DNA of 64,000 bases from Sinomicrobium pectinilyticum (GTDB lineage: Bacteria > Bacteroidota > Bacteroidia > Flavobacteriales > Flavobacteriaceae), in contig NZ_RJTM01000035.1 in NCBI RefSeq assembly GCF_003725735.1, positions 1-64,000 on the forward strand. Direction: 5' to 3'. Positions 14,978 through 24,349 of the stretch are shown piece after piece; the stretch's first letter is position 1, and each line of letters begins with the position of its first letter. The translations under genes were made by a program, and so were the position numbers. A model generated the notes under the pieces. That model searched no databases and was not told the origin of the DNA. It saw only the letters and a program-made list of their open reading frames with translations.

Positions 14978-17386
14978 CTACTCCCCTAACCTTTCCTGTT
15001 CATCGGGGGTAGTGTCTCTTTTGTTGTCGTCCAGACGATAGTTTCCGAAATTGTATTTAAGACTAAAAGAAACGGTTCGTGTTTCCGGTCTTGCTATGTA
15101 GCCGTTATCCTGGTTTTGGTACCTGGACGCCAGCCAGATATTTTGAGTATTAAAGATATCTGTAAGATTCAGGGAAGCAATAATTCTGTTCTTCCAAAGT
15201 CTTTTGGTTAACCCTATATCGGTAGAAAAACGGTTTTTAAAGGTGAAAGATCCCTGTATGTAATTGGACATATAAAAAAGAGACAGGTTAGCGGTAAAGC
15301 TACGATCCTTCGATATGGTGAACTGGTTATACGCCCGACCGTAATATCCCATAGTATTCAGTTTCTGAACAGGAACTTCGCTTTGTATGGCCGGAAAACT
15401 GTTTTCCATATAATACCCGGACATGTAGGTATAAAAATACCACCAATCTTTTATATAGGAATAATAGGTAAAATCCAGGCTATATTGAAGTCCTTCTTCG
15501 ATATTATATTGCCCTTCACTTATAACCTTATTCTTATTGTCCTGAAAAGTAAGCCCCTGTATCTCATTGTTGGTATGTTGATAATATAAAGAAAATATGA
15601 ATTTCTTCTTAAGAACATAATCCAAAGCAATTTTATTATCTATAGAACGAGTAAGGCCTGGGTTTCCTTCACTATACTGTCTTTCGTATAAATAATAACG
15701 ATAAGGATTAAGACTTCCATACCTGGGACGATCTATATTTCTTTTGTAATTGATCCCTAACTGATGATTTTCATTAATAGTATGTTCTATAACTACTGTT
15801 GGAAATAACTCAAAATAGGTCTGGGTATTCACCTCTCCCATAACTACGGAATTAGCTTCCATATCTGTATATTCCCCCCGAAGCCCGATATTGGCAGACC
15901 AATTCTCCCATTCCTTATTAAAACTTACATAAGCAGCATAAATATTTTCACGGTATTTAAACCGGTCATCTTCTGTTTCCGGGGGAATATCGTCCCCGTC
16001 AAAATCCACACTGCTATTGCTGCTTATGGAAGAATACTTTAATCCGGTTTCCACTAGGGCCCATTCCGAAGGAAGATAGAAATCCAGTTGCTGGGTAAAT
16101 ATATTATTCCGCTGTTTAGCCAGGAAATCAAAATAATTACGATCTGTTGGTACTGAATTAGGATCAAAATAATCGGTATACAAAAGTTGAAACTGGCGAT
16201 CATCATAATAAATATAGTTGCTCACCGCATTCATTTTTGCGCCCTTATCATTAATATTGTAAGTGTAGTCCAGTGAAAAAGCGAGATTGGAACGGTCGTT
16301 ATCCAGCTCACTGTCTGTCAGAAAATAAGATTCCAGGTTACCAACCGTATCAAAAATATCGGTAACTACGTTATTATCGTAAGTCTTCCCGGGAGAGTGC
16401 ATAATATTGGCCGTTACACTCAGCGAGTTTTTTTCATTGAGTGTAAAATCCATAATGGTATGCAAATTATGGGCATACGACCTGGTAGTTCTTCTAAAAT
16501 CCACTTCCCATCGGTTATCTGGAGTATCTCCGTCAAAAAAATTAAAGTAACTATTATCGTGTTTGTATTCCTTCCTGGGATTATAGCTGTAACCCACAAA
16601 AAGATCCAGGAAATTATTTTTGTAATAATGATCCGTACCCAGGCTGTATTTGGGGAAAATGGCTTCTGTCCACCTTCCATTAACACTACCTTTGTATCCA
16701 ACGGAAATACTCCGGGATGTTACAATATTAACCACAGCACCACTTTCCGCATCATAGCGGGCAGGTGGTGTAGTAATGACCTCCACACTACGGATATTAC
16801 TCCCCGAATAATTTTCCAGCAGGCTTTTTAGTTCTTCCCCGGACAAATAAACCCTTTTATCGTTGATATACACAGTTGCCTGGGTATTCCGCACTACAAT
16901 CTGGTCGTTTAATACCAGTATTCCGGGGGTATTCCGGAGAATATCAAAGGACGATTGGGCAGAAAAAGAGGTATTTTCTACATTAAGAACAAGGCGGTCA
17001 CTTCTTATTTCCACCAAAGGCTTTCCGGAGGTTACAGTTACTCCCTCCAGGGATTCGGTTACCTCTTCCAGCAAAATAGTCCCTACATTTATATCATCGT
17101 TTACTTCAATCGGTTTCTCCACATCCCGGTAGCCGACGAAAGTGGCTTTCAGAATATAGTTTCCTGTTTTTACCTCAGTAATAGCAAACTTTCCCGCATT
17201 ATCGGATGAGGTCCCGGACACCACTGTAGAGTCCGACTGTTGTATCAATACTATATTAACATAGGAGAGCGCATTCTGTTCTCCGTCTTTAACAACACCA
17301 TTTAAAGTATATTCCTGAGCTAAAAGGGCAAAGGGAAAACAAAAGATACAAAATACTAGGCAGCTCAGCTTACCTGATATATTCAT
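14978..17386 (-). CDS. TonB-dependent-receptor-like outer-membrane protein
   Basis: An 802-residue outer-membrane protein. After a signal peptide ending LLAQ comes a CarboxypepD_reg-like beta-sandwich (about residues 25-110), then a plug-like domain (SDRLVLNVENTSF onward) and a large beta barrel of the OMP_b-brl_3 kind, ending in aromatic-rich strands with a charged tail. It probably imports or binds a ligand; no SusD partner is next to it. Upstream in-frame Met codons were rejected because the signal peptide begins at this ATG and the mapped promoter lies inside the longer version. The promoter spacer is a 16-base palindrome shared with the divergent small gene. Confidence 0.87.
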   Translation of the reverse strand: MNISGKLSCLVFCIFCFPFALLAQEYTLNGVVKDGEQNALSYVNIVLIQQSDSTVVSGTSSDNAGKFAITEVKTGNYILKATFVGYRDVEKPIEVNDDINVGTILLEEVTESLEGVTVTSGKPLVEIRSDRLVLNVENTSFSAQSSFDILRNTPGILVLNDQIVVRNTQATVYINDKRVYLSGEELKSLLENYSGSNIRSVEVITTPPARYDAESGAVVNIVTSRSISVGYKGSVNGRWTEAIFPKYSLGTDHYYKNNFLDLFVGYSYNPRKEYKHDNSYFNFFDGDTPDNRWEVDFRRTTRSYAHNLHTIMDFTLNEKNSLSVTANIMHSPGKTYDNNVVTDIFDTVGNLESYFLTDSELDNDRSNLAFSLDYTYNINDKGAKMNAVSNYIYYDDRQFQLLYTDYFDPNSVPTDRNYFDFLAKQRNNIFTQQLDFYLPSEWALVETGLKYSSISSNSSVDFDGDDIPPETEDDRFKYRENIYAAYVSFNKEWENWSANIGLRGEYTDMEANSVVMGEVNTQTYFELFPTVVIEHTINENHQLGINYKRNIDRPRYGSLNPYRYYLYERQYSEGNPGLTRSIDNKIALDYVLKKKFIFSLYYQHTNNEIQGLTFQDNKNKVISEGQYNIEEGLQYSLDFTYYSYIKDWWYFYTYMSGYYMENSFPAIQSEVPVQKLNTMGYYGRAYNQFTISKDRSFTANLSLFYMSNYIQGSFTFKNRFSTDIGLTKRLWKNRIIASLNLTDIFNTQNIWLASRYQNQDNGYIARPETRTVSFSLKYNFGNYRLDDNKRDTTPDEQERLGE

Positions 17387-17403
17387 AAGTATATTTTTAA
17401 AAT

Positions 17404-17434
17404 CAAAAATATGCTTTTTATCGATAAAAACAAA
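17404..17434 (-). promoter_or_regulatory. Promoter of the outer-membrane receptor gene
   Basis: On the minus strand TTTG at 17434-17431 and TATTTTTG at 17411-17404 are separated by 19 bases, matching the Bacteroidota consensus exactly. The predicted transcript start is about ten bases before the ATG. Confidence 0.75.
17415..17430. promoter_or_regulatory. Palindromic operator inside the receptor promoter
   Basis: TTTTTATCGATAAAAA is a perfect 16-base palindrome that nearly fills the spacer between the -33 and -7 boxes. A repressor bound here would block RNA polymerase. A second copy with one change lies at 17687-17702. Confidence 0.6.
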
Positions 17435-17686
17435 CACTTTGTCGATTACTACAATGAAATATAACTTATTAAAATAAAATACCCAGACAAGGGTTTTCAT
17501 CACCCAAAAGAATTAACTGATTTTAAGGCTATGGAAACAGGAAACTTATATTATAAAAGTATCTGAAATATGTCTCACGTACTATGTAAGAAATAACATT
17601 AATTAAAAATACCGTATCTTATTAAGGATTTTTATGTAATATTGTACAGTTCTTTCTTCATACGAAAAAAAAAATTCAAAATCCAT

Positions 17687-17702
17687 TTTTTTTCGATAAA
17701 AA
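17687..17702. promoter_or_regulatory. Second copy of the palindromic operator
   Basis: TTTTTTTCGATAAAAA differs at one base from the site in the receptor promoter. It lies 27 bases upstream of the -33 box of the small secreted-protein gene, so the divergent genes may answer to the same regulator. Confidence 0.5.
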
Positions 17703-17729
17703 GTAATAAAGTTACGACGAAAGTATTAA

Positions 17730-17759
17730 TTGACAAGATTTTATTTTTTGGTAGGTTTG
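17730..17759 (+). promoter_or_regulatory. Promoter of the small secreted-protein gene
   Basis: TTG at 17730-17732 and TAGGTTTG at 17752-17759 are 19 bases apart, an exact match to the Bacteroidota consensus. The A-rich leader to the ATG is about 25 bases. Confidence 0.75.
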
Positions 17760-17790
17760 CTACAACTAAATAACCAAAAAGCAAACTATC

Positions 17791-18000
17791 ATGAAATCAG
17801 TAAAATTATTTTTTGTAATTCTATCAATTGTATCTTATTCATTTTATTTCTTTAATCCAAAGACATCCAATAATTTGAGTAATAATTTCGAAAACTCTCA
17901 AATATTCCTTATCGAGATTAATTTAGATAATATAAACAATCTGGTATTTATAGATAAATATGATGAAACAATAAAACCTCCTAAAAATGGAGTTGTTTAA
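17791..18000 (+). CDS. Small exported protein of unknown function
   Basis: A 69-residue protein not recognised as any family. Residues 1-20 are a hydrophobic signal or anchor (KSVKLFFVILSIVSYSFYFF), followed by an Asn/Ser-rich stretch and an acidic, hydrophobic tail ending PPKNGVV. There is no Cys and no lipobox. The reality of the gene is supported by a consensus promoter with correct spacing and an A-rich leader. It is divergent from the outer-membrane receptor gene and shares a 16-base palindrome with it, so it may be a partner or ligand of that system. Base composition is much more AT-rich than the neighbours. Confidence 0.55.
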   Translation: MKSVKLFFVILSIVSYSFYFFNPKTSNNLSNNFENSQIFLIEINLDNINNLVFIDKYDETIKPPKNGVV

Positions 18001-18171
18001 TTTTCCAGTTACCTCTTAAGCCAATTAAAAGAGTGACTAATCTGTATATAAATATTTCATAGTAGACATTTAATCTCTTTTTAATTAAAAAAGCATTTTT
18101 ATAAAAAAGTCTTTTAATTTAAGATGCCTTCTTTGTATATTGGTTTGTAATTATTTTTGATATAAAAATAT

Positions 18172-18678
18172 ATGAAGGTAAAAAAATCTAAAAAAAGACG
18201 TTTACGGAGTTCGCTATTAATAGGAAGCATTGTCGCTGCATTAATAGCGCTTTCTCCATATATTTTTTACTTGTATGACAGTTTTCCTACAGAACAAAGT
18301 TGGGAATTTTTTGTCTTCAGTTTCAACAGTCCTACTTATCAAAACTTAAATACATTTACATGGATTTTCTTAGGGAAATTCGTCCCTTTATATCTGCTTT
18401 TCCTGTGGTTCTTCACCTGTAAACATTGGTGGTACCACGTTATTCTCATTCCCATTGCTATGTATGTTTTTCAACTATTCAGTGTCATTAATGATGACAT
18501 TCGCTATTACGACGAATTCGAAATTTACTACCTGATTCCTATAATGCTAATTATAATTCCCTTAGTCTATTTAATCCGCCTAAAACTTTTCGATAAGGTT
18601 GTACATGGCATAGACATGAGGAAACTGGATGAAGAATTGAAAAAGTATGAGGTGGAAGACGACGATTTCTCCAAATAA
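18172..18678 (+). CDS. Conserved-looking membrane protein, unknown function
   Basis: A 168-residue inner-membrane protein with a basic N-terminus (KKSKKRRLR) and four predicted membrane helices at about residues 15-35, 60-80, 85-105 and 120-140, ending in an acidic cytoplasmic tail. No catalytic motif is apparent. It lies 36 bases upstream of alanine dehydrogenase on the same strand and is probably co-transcribed with it. I do not recognise a named family. Confidence 0.7.
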   Translation: MKVKKSKKRRLRSSLLIGSIVAALIALSPYIFYLYDSFPTEQSWEFFVFSFNSPTYQNLNTFTWIFLGKFVPLYLLFLWFFTCKHWWYHVILIPIAMYVFQLFSVINDDIRYYDEFEIYYLIPIMLIIIPLVYLIRLKLFDKVVHGIDMRKLDEELKKYEVEDDDFSK

Positions 18679-18714
18679 TTTTATAGCTTTACAGGTATTT
18701 GTAGTGTTAAGATT

Positions 18715-19914
18715 ATGAATGTAGCTTCGTCGCCATTTACCAGACAGCAGTTGTTGCCGCAGGAAGAGATGTTGGAGGTCCTGAAACAAAAAGGAGAACT
18801 GTTTATAGGTATTCCCAGGGAAATAGCTTATCAGGAAAAGCGTGTCTGTCTCACCCCCGATGCCGTAAATGCCCTTACTGCACACGGGCACCGGGTTATT
18901 ATAGAATCCAATGCCGGGGAAGGCGCCAACTTTACCGACAGGGAATACAGTGAGGCCGGGGCCGAAGTGACCAATGATATCAAAAAAATATTCTCCTGTC
19001 CCATTATCCTTAAAGTAGAACCGCCATCCCTGGATGAACTCCAGCTAATCAACCCGCAGACCATACTTATCTCTGCCCTGCAGATAAAGACCCAGAGCAA
19101 AAAATACTTTGAAGAACTGGCCAAAAAAAGGATCACTGCCATAGCCTTTGAATACATACGCGACGAAGACGGTAATTATCCCGCGGTACGCTCCCTGAGC
19201 GAAATTGCCGGTACGGCTTCCGTACTGATCGCCGCAGAACTGATGACCAATGCCAATAACGGCAATGGTCTCATGTTCGGTAACATAAGCGGCGTTCCTC
19301 CTGTAGATGTTGTTATTCTCGGTGCCGGGACTGTAGGCGAGTTTGCAGCCAGGTCCGCACTCGGGCTCGGGGCCAGCGTTAAAATATTCGATAATTCCAT
19401 TACACGGCTCCGCCGTATACAAACCAGCCTGGGCCAGCCCATGTATACCTCTACCCTGCAACCCAAAAACCTCTTTAAGGCACTGAGACGTTGCGATGTG
19501 GTTATCGGAGCCGTAAGGGGAAATAATCGCGCCCCGGTTGTTGTGACCGAAACTATGGTAGAGAACATGAAAAACGGCGCGGTAATTATTGATGTAAGCA
19601 TTGATATGGGCGGTTGCTTCGAAACGAGTGAAGTCACAACACACGACAAACCTACCTTTGAGAAATACGGTGTTGTTCATTATTGCGTGCCTAACATCCC
19701 GGCCAGGTACTCACGTACGGCTTCCGTTTCCATAAGCAATATCTTTACTCCTTATCTTCTTAAAATCGGGGAGGAAGGCGGACTCGAAAATTCCCTCCGA
19801 TTTGACCGCGGTTTGCGAAACGGGTTGTATTTTTACCACGGAATTTTAACGAACAGAACGGTAGCGGAATGGTTTAACCTGTCGCATAGCGATATTAACC
19901 TTCTGATTTTCTAG
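18715..19914 (+). CDS. ald: Alanine dehydrogenase
   Basis: A 399-residue NAD-dependent enzyme that interconverts L-alanine with pyruvate and ammonia. The N-terminal substrate domain has IGIPREIAYQEKRVCLTPDAV near residue 30 with the substrate-binding Arg and Lys; the Rossmann motif ILGAGTVGEFAAR lies near residue 200; the C-terminal part continues the family pattern. It is about 25 residues longer than the enzyme of Bacillus because of an N-terminal extension, as seen in Bacteroidota. Downstream, a small anchored protein gene follows 43 bases later. Confidence 0.9.
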   Translation: MNVASSPFTRQQLLPQEEMLEVLKQKGELFIGIPREIAYQEKRVCLTPDAVNALTAHGHRVIIESNAGEGANFTDREYSEAGAEVTNDIKKIFSCPIILKVEPPSLDELQLINPQTILISALQIKTQSKKYFEELAKKRITAIAFEYIRDEDGNYPAVRSLSEIAGTASVLIAAELMTNANNGNGLMFGNISGVPPVDVVILGAGTVGEFAARSALGLGASVKIFDNSITRLRRIQTSLGQPMYTSTLQPKNLFKALRRCDVVIGAVRGNNRAPVVVTETMVENMKNGAVIIDVSIDMGGCFETSEVTTHDKPTFEKYGVVHYCVPNIPARYSRTASVSISNIFTPYLLKIGEEGGLENSLRFDRGLRNGLYFYHGILTNRTVAEWFNLSHSDINLLIF

Positions 19915-19957
19915 AAAACGAAAATCATTTGCTTCCGGAGACTAATTACCCGTTTTT

Positions 19958-20335
19958 ATGGAGATATTGAGAAGATTCGGCTATTATTTTATAGGACTGG
20001 CCATAGGTATTGTTATTGTCGCTTTTATTTTTCGCGAAAAGGGCACGGAATTTTGCTATGCCCCCAATTGCAGGGTCCTGAAGGATATCCGGAACAAAAC
20101 AATTGTTTATGAAAATGAGGCACAAAAGAACCTGGAAGAATACACTATAGACACTACAGGTATTAAAACTTCGGTATTTACGGACGGAGATGTTATTTTC
20201 TCCAAAAGCAACACCCATCTGGACTCCTGTAAAACCTATACGGTCGAAGGATCGCTAAAAACAGGTAAAGTTGAAGTATTTGTAAAAAACTGTGACAGTA
20301 TTGTCAGGATCAGTTCCATCACTCCGATCCCGTAA
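19958..20335 (+). CDS. Small membrane-anchored protein, DUF4258-like
   Basis: A 125-residue protein with one N-terminal membrane helix (about residues 8-26) and a soluble domain containing four Cys (EFCYAPNCR, DSCK, KNC). The spacing of these residues and the placement behind alanine dehydrogenase recall DUF4258 proteins of Flavobacteriia, a family without assigned function; that assignment is tentative. The cysteines could bind a metal or form disulfides. The gene is convergent with the YpdA-like reductase, stop to stop 18 bases apart. Confidence 0.7.
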   Translation: MEILRRFGYYFIGLAIGIVIVAFIFREKGTEFCYAPNCRVLKDIRNKTIVYENEAQKNLEEYTIDTTGIKTSVFTDGDVIFSKSNTHLDSCKTYTVEGSLKTGKVEVFVKNCDSIVRISSITPIP

Positions 20336-20353
20336 ATATCTTTTCGGTCTTTG

Positions 20354-21319
20354 TCACGCTTTTTGCAAAATATCCCTTATAATAAGCTTTGCATGTATCC
20401 TGGAATTTTCGATAAACCAGAGATGGGTATCCATACCCCCGCAGATTACCCCCGCCAGGTATAATCCGCCTACATTGGTCTCCATAGTCTCCGGATTGTA
20501 GGAAGGGTAAAACTTTCCGTCATCGGACAAATTCACTCCTGCTTTTTCAAGGAAAGCAAAATTCGGCATATACCCGGTAAGTGCCAGTACAAAATCATTG
20601 GGCACAATCTTTTTTCCTTCCGGGGTATCGATCACTACCTCCTCTTCCCTGATCTCTTCTATATTACTTCTGAAATAGGCTTTAACGGAGCCTTCCGCAA
20701 TACGGTTCACGATATCTGGCCGAACCCAGTATTTGACCCTTTTTCCGATCTCTTCTCCCCGGACCACCATAGTAACATCCCCTCCTTTACGGTATATTTC
20801 CAGTACCGCATCTACGGAAGAATTACTTGCCCCGACCACAATAACCTTCTGACCGGCGTAATAATGAGGGTCCTTGTAATAATGGGATACTTTTGGCAAC
20901 TCCTCCCCGGGCACCCCCATGGTATTCGGAATATCGTAAAATCCCGTTGCAATAATCACCTGTTTTGCAGTGTAAACCGCTTTGGAAGATACGACAGAAA
21001 ACAATTTGTTCTCTTTTTCGATATGCTCTACTTTTTCAAACAAACGCAGATCCAGATCATTTGAGGTCACAATACGTCTGTAGTATTCCAGCGCCTCAGC
21101 CCTCTGCGGCTTGCTCTTTGTACTAATAAAGGGAATTTCATCGATTTCCAGTTTCTCCGATGTGGAGAAAAAAGTCATATTCAAGGGGTAATTATACAGG
21201 GAATTGACTATGCAACCTTTTTCGAGAACTATATAATTAAGCCCGTTTTTCTTTGCTTCCAGGGCACAGGCTATACCTATAGGCCCGCCCCCTACTATTA
21301 AAATATCATATTCCTTCAT
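20354..21319 (-). CDS. ypdA: YpdA-family FAD/NAD(P)H disulfide reductase
   Basis: A 321-residue flavoprotein resembling bacillithiol-disulfide reductase YpdA. The FAD motif VGGGPIGIAC is at residues 9-18, and the NAD(P)H motif VVVGASNSSVDAV lies near residue 160; there is no CxxC redox pair, which separates it from thioredoxin reductases. YpdA recycles oxidised bacillithiol, a low-molecular thiol present in part of the Bacteroidota. The family-specific N-terminal segment YNYPLNMTFFSTSEKLE is present. It is probably expressed alone; the next upstream gene on the strand is 98 bases away. Confidence 0.85.
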   Translation of the reverse strand: MKEYDILIVGGGPIGIACALEAKKNGLNYIVLEKGCIVNSLYNYPLNMTFFSTSEKLEIDEIPFISTKSKPQRAEALEYYRRIVTSNDLDLRLFEKVEHIEKENKLFSVVSSKAVYTAKQVIIATGFYDIPNTMGVPGEELPKVSHYYKDPHYYAGQKVIVVGASNSSVDAVLEIYRKGGDVTMVVRGEEIGKRVKYWVRPDIVNRIAEGSVKAYFRSNIEEIREEEVVIDTPEGKKIVPNDFVLALTGYMPNFAFLEKAGVNLSDDGKFYPSYNPETMETNVGGLYLAGVICGGMDTHLWFIENSRIHAKLIIRDILQKA

Positions 21320-21417
21320 AGCAAATTTTCTTAGCTCCTGACAAAATTTAATTCCGCAGGATTTTTTCTTCGGCTTCCCGCTCTTGGCATTTACCTTTTC
21401 TTTAAGAAAGAGTACAA

Positions 21418-22956
21418 CTAATCCTCGTATTGGGGTTCTCCCAGTTTTCCCACCGATTTGGCTACGGCGGTGGCCACTGTAGCATCTCCTGTTACATTAA
21501 TAACCGTCCTGCACATATCAAGTATCCGGTCTACGGATAAAATAAGCGCAATCCCCAAAGGAAGTTTTTCCGCCGGGAAATTGATGGATTGCAATACTAT
21601 AATAAGCATTACTACCCCAACTCCAGGAACCCCGGCAGTACCTATAGATGCCAGTAAAGCCGTGAATACAATAGTCAGCTGATCTGCAAAGGTAATGTCA
21701 AAATGAAGTGCTTCGCATATAAAAATGGTTGCAACGGCCTGGTAAAGACTTGTTCCGTCCATGTTTATAGTTGCACCGATGGGCAGCACAAAACTGCTGA
21801 CCTCTTCGTCCACTCCAACATGGTCCCTTACCCTTTCCATATTAACAGGGAGTGTGGCAGCACTGGAGCTTGTCGAAAAAGCAAGTAACTGCACGGGAGC
21901 GATCTGCTTCAGGAACCACAACGGGTTCTTTTTGACATACAACCCCACGATCAGCATATATACCACTACCATTAAGGCCAGAGCCCCGATTACCGTAAGC
22001 GAGTACTTTAGCAAAGCCAATAATACCTCTACATCATTGGTCCCTGCAACCACATTGGCCAGCAATGCAAATACAGCTATGGGGGCTATTTTAATAATGA
22101 GATCTACCATTTTCAAAATGGCATCATTGAGGCTGTCGAAAAAATCTTTCAGGGGTTTTGCCTTTTCATCGCCTATCAACAGCATGCAAACACCCAGCAT
22201 TATCGTAAAGAATATAACCTGGAGCATCTGGTTGTTATCTCCCATGGCCCCGAAAATATTGTCGGGAACAATATCCACTAAAAATTCCACAAAGTTCTTG
22301 GTCTGGGTCTGGCTATCGCTAATCCTCTGGTTTACAACATCCGCATTACCTGGGTTACTGGTCAGCCGGTCTATGGTTTCCTGGGAAATACCGGAACCCG
22401 GTTTAATAATATTAGCCACTCCCAGCCCTATGGTAATGGCAAAAATGGTGGTAAGGATGTACAATATCATCGTCCGGATACCAATGCTGGACAGTTTTGA
22501 TATGTCCTGTAAATCCGCAACTCCTTTAATAAGCGACGCAATAATAAGCGGTATTGCAATGAGCTTTAGCAGATTAATAAACAACTCTCCGAAAGGGTAA
22601 ACCCAGTTCTCTATGAATGTTTTCCCCTTGGGTTCTGTCGGTAACTCCAGCAGTATTTTCTGATCCGCTTCTATTTTTTCGTCCAGGGCACTTATCTCCT
22701 GTTCTATGTTCTCTTTCTCTACCAGGTAAGTCATCCCTCCGGTCCGGCCCTCCCTGAAACGGGTGCCGAGTTCCTTAAGTTCTTCTTTTAACACTTCCTG
22801 CCTGGAGAGAGATGCTGTCAATTCCTTGTGGTAACCGGCCGCTTTATCTTTTATTTCCTGATCCGGTTTTCCGACATTCGCCATGACAAGTCCAAACACA
22901 ACTCCCAACACCATTCCTATGACGATCTGCCAGTGTAATGCAATCTTTTTCTTCAT
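21418..22956 (-). CDS. Dicarboxylate/amino-acid:cation symporter with a coiled-coil insert
   Basis: A 512-residue secondary transporter of the DAACS (glutamate/C4-dicarboxylate) family. The serine-rich hairpin loop motif (AFSTSSSAATLP) lies near residue 375 and the NMDGT motif near residue 410, both binding substrate and cation. Unusual is a strongly charged insert at residues 30-105 between the first and second membrane helices, rich in Glu, Lys and Leu with a heptad-like pattern, predicted as a coiled coil. Typical bacterial GltP proteins are about 420-440 residues, so the insert accounts for the extra length. It is followed by the gap to ypdA; upstream lies aroC. Confidence 0.88.
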   Translation of the reverse strand: MKKKIALHWQIVIGMVLGVVFGLVMANVGKPDQEIKDKAAGYHKELTASLSRQEVLKEELKELGTRFREGRTGGMTYLVEKENIEQEISALDEKIEADQKILLELPTEPKGKTFIENWVYPFGELFINLLKLIAIPLIIASLIKGVADLQDISKLSSIGIRTMILYILTTIFAITIGLGVANIIKPGSGISQETIDRLTSNPGNADVVNQRISDSQTQTKNFVEFLVDIVPDNIFGAMGDNNQMLQVIFFTIMLGVCMLLIGDEKAKPLKDFFDSLNDAILKMVDLIIKIAPIAVFALLANVVAGTNDVEVLLALLKYSLTVIGALALMVVVYMLIVGLYVKKNPLWFLKQIAPVQLLAFSTSSSAATLPVNMERVRDHVGVDEEVSSFVLPIGATINMDGTSLYQAVATIFICEALHFDITFADQLTIVFTALLASIGTAGVPGVGVVMLIIVLQSINFPAEKLPLGIALILSVDRILDMCRTVINVTGDATVATAVAKSVGKLGEPQYED

Positions 22957-23029
22957 AAGTTTCTAAAATTAATGCAATAGCCGCCCGCCATTCTTAACCC
23001 ATGACGAACCGGAAATATCGTATTTCGGG

Positions 23030-24094
23030 CTATATTCTGGAATTCCTGCTCAACAGGTAGTGGTCCGCCAATACCAGGGCAGCCATAGCTTCAACGATAG
23101 GCACCGCCCTGGGGACAACGCAAGGATCGTGTCTCCCTTTTCCCTGCATTTCCACAATATTGCCATCCCGGTCTATGGTTTCCTGCTTCTGCATAATGGT
23201 TGCTACGGGTTTAAAAGCTACCCGGAAATATATATCCATACCGTTACTGATTCCTCCCTGCACCCCTCCGGAGAGATTTGTTTTGGTGGTCCCGTCCGGA
23301 TTATACAGGTCGTTATGCTCGCTTCCTTTCATCTTAGCTCCGCAAAAACCACTACCGTATTCAAAGCCTTTTACCGCATTTATAGATAGCATGGCTTTTC
23401 CCAGATCGGCATGCAGTTTGTCGAATACCGGTTCCCCGAGTCCTACGGGGACATTGCGAATAACACAGGTTACCGTACCTCCTACCGTATCTCCCTGCTT
23501 TCGTATTTCTTTTATATAATCTTCCATCTTCGCAGCGATCTCCGGGTCGGGACAGCGTACGGGATTGCTTTCTATTTTGGAGAAATCCAGGTCCTGGTAA
23601 GGTTTTTCAAGGAAAATATCACCTACGGAAGATACGAAGGCATCTATACGAATATCTTTAAGTAACTGTTTTGCGACGGCGCCGGCCACTACACGACAGG
23701 CCGTTTCGCGGGCCGAGCTCCTACCCCCCCCGCGATAATCCCGAAGGCCGTATTTTTGGTCATAAACATAGTCGGCATGACTGGGGCGGTAACTGTCCTT
23801 GATATGGGAGTAGTCATGTGATTTCTGATTGGTATTCTCAATAACAAAACCAATAGGCACACCAGTTGTTTTTCCTTCAAAAATGCCTGAAAGTATACGG
23901 AATTCATCCGGTTCTTTCCGTTGTGTTACTATGGCTGACTGGCCCGGCTTCCGACGGTTCAGCTCGTGTTGTATTTCATCGAGACGCAGCTCCAGTCCAG
24001 CCGGACATCCGTCTATAATCCCTCCTAAAGCCTGTCCGTGTGATTCTCCGAAAGTCGTAAGTTTAAATATCGTTCCAAAGGAATTTCCTGCCAT
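23030..24094 (-). CDS. aroC: Chorismate synthase
   Basis: A 354-residue FMN-dependent enzyme that makes chorismate from EPSP, the last step of the shikimate pathway and the precursor step of menaquinone. The family blocks are intact: GESHG near residue 14, [18 protein letters not shown] around 120-135 and the late [12 protein letters not shown] around 318. Length is normal. It stands alone on the minus strand, 74 bases upstream of the symporter gene; a REP-like element lies in its upstream spacer. Confidence 0.96.
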   Translation of the reverse strand: MAGNSFGTIFKLTTFGESHGQALGGIIDGCPAGLELRLDEIQHELNRRKPGQSAIVTQRKEPDEFRILSGIFEGKTTGVPIGFVIENTNQKSHDYSHIKDSYRPSHADYVYDQKYGLRDYRGGGRSSARETACRVVAGAVAKQLLKDIRIDAFVSSVGDIFLEKPYQDLDFSKIESNPVRCPDPEIAAKMEDYIKEIRKQGDTVGGTVTCVIRNVPVGLGEPVFDKLHADLGKAMLSINAVKGFEYGSGFCGAKMKGSEHNDLYNPDGTTKTNLSGGVQGGISNGMDIYFRVAFKPVATIMQKQETIDRDGNIVEMQGKGRHDPCVVPRAVPIVEAMAALVLADHYLLSRNSRI

Positions 24095-24220
24095 CTAAAT
24101 TGATTTTGAACAAATGTAAATGTTAATAATTAATTATTCAAAATTAATATTGAATTTGGGGTTACTAGTTGGTAATTACAGTAACAAGTTGTAGGTTTAG
24201 CCAAAACGAGGTAGTTGAGT

Positions 24221-24265
24221 AACAGTCGCAGACTGTTGTACCGAAGCCACCGGGATCACAATCCC
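24221..24265. repeat. REP-like pair of hairpins
   Basis: AACAGTC and GACTGTT form a 7-bp stem around GCA (24221-24237), and 15 bases on GGGAT/ATCCC form a second stem around CACA (24252-24265). There is no T-run, so this is not a terminator. The arrangement resembles the REP/RAYT-associated elements seen in Bacteroidota intergenic DNA; no transposase is nearby. Confidence 0.4.
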
Positions 24266-24349
24266 TTAACAATATGCTCATAAATAATTAATTGCCAGGT
24301 AATCTTTAACTAACACAGATTTTTTTTCTTTACAGAAAATTTTTCCGCC

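Noticed and set aside
19045-19680. Long minus-strand frames within ald
   Set aside because: They are shadows of the alanine dehydrogenase gene, without start context or motifs.
24252-24265. Terminator reading of the GGGAT/ATCCC hairpin
   Set aside because: There is no T-run on either side and it lies upstream of both flanking genes.
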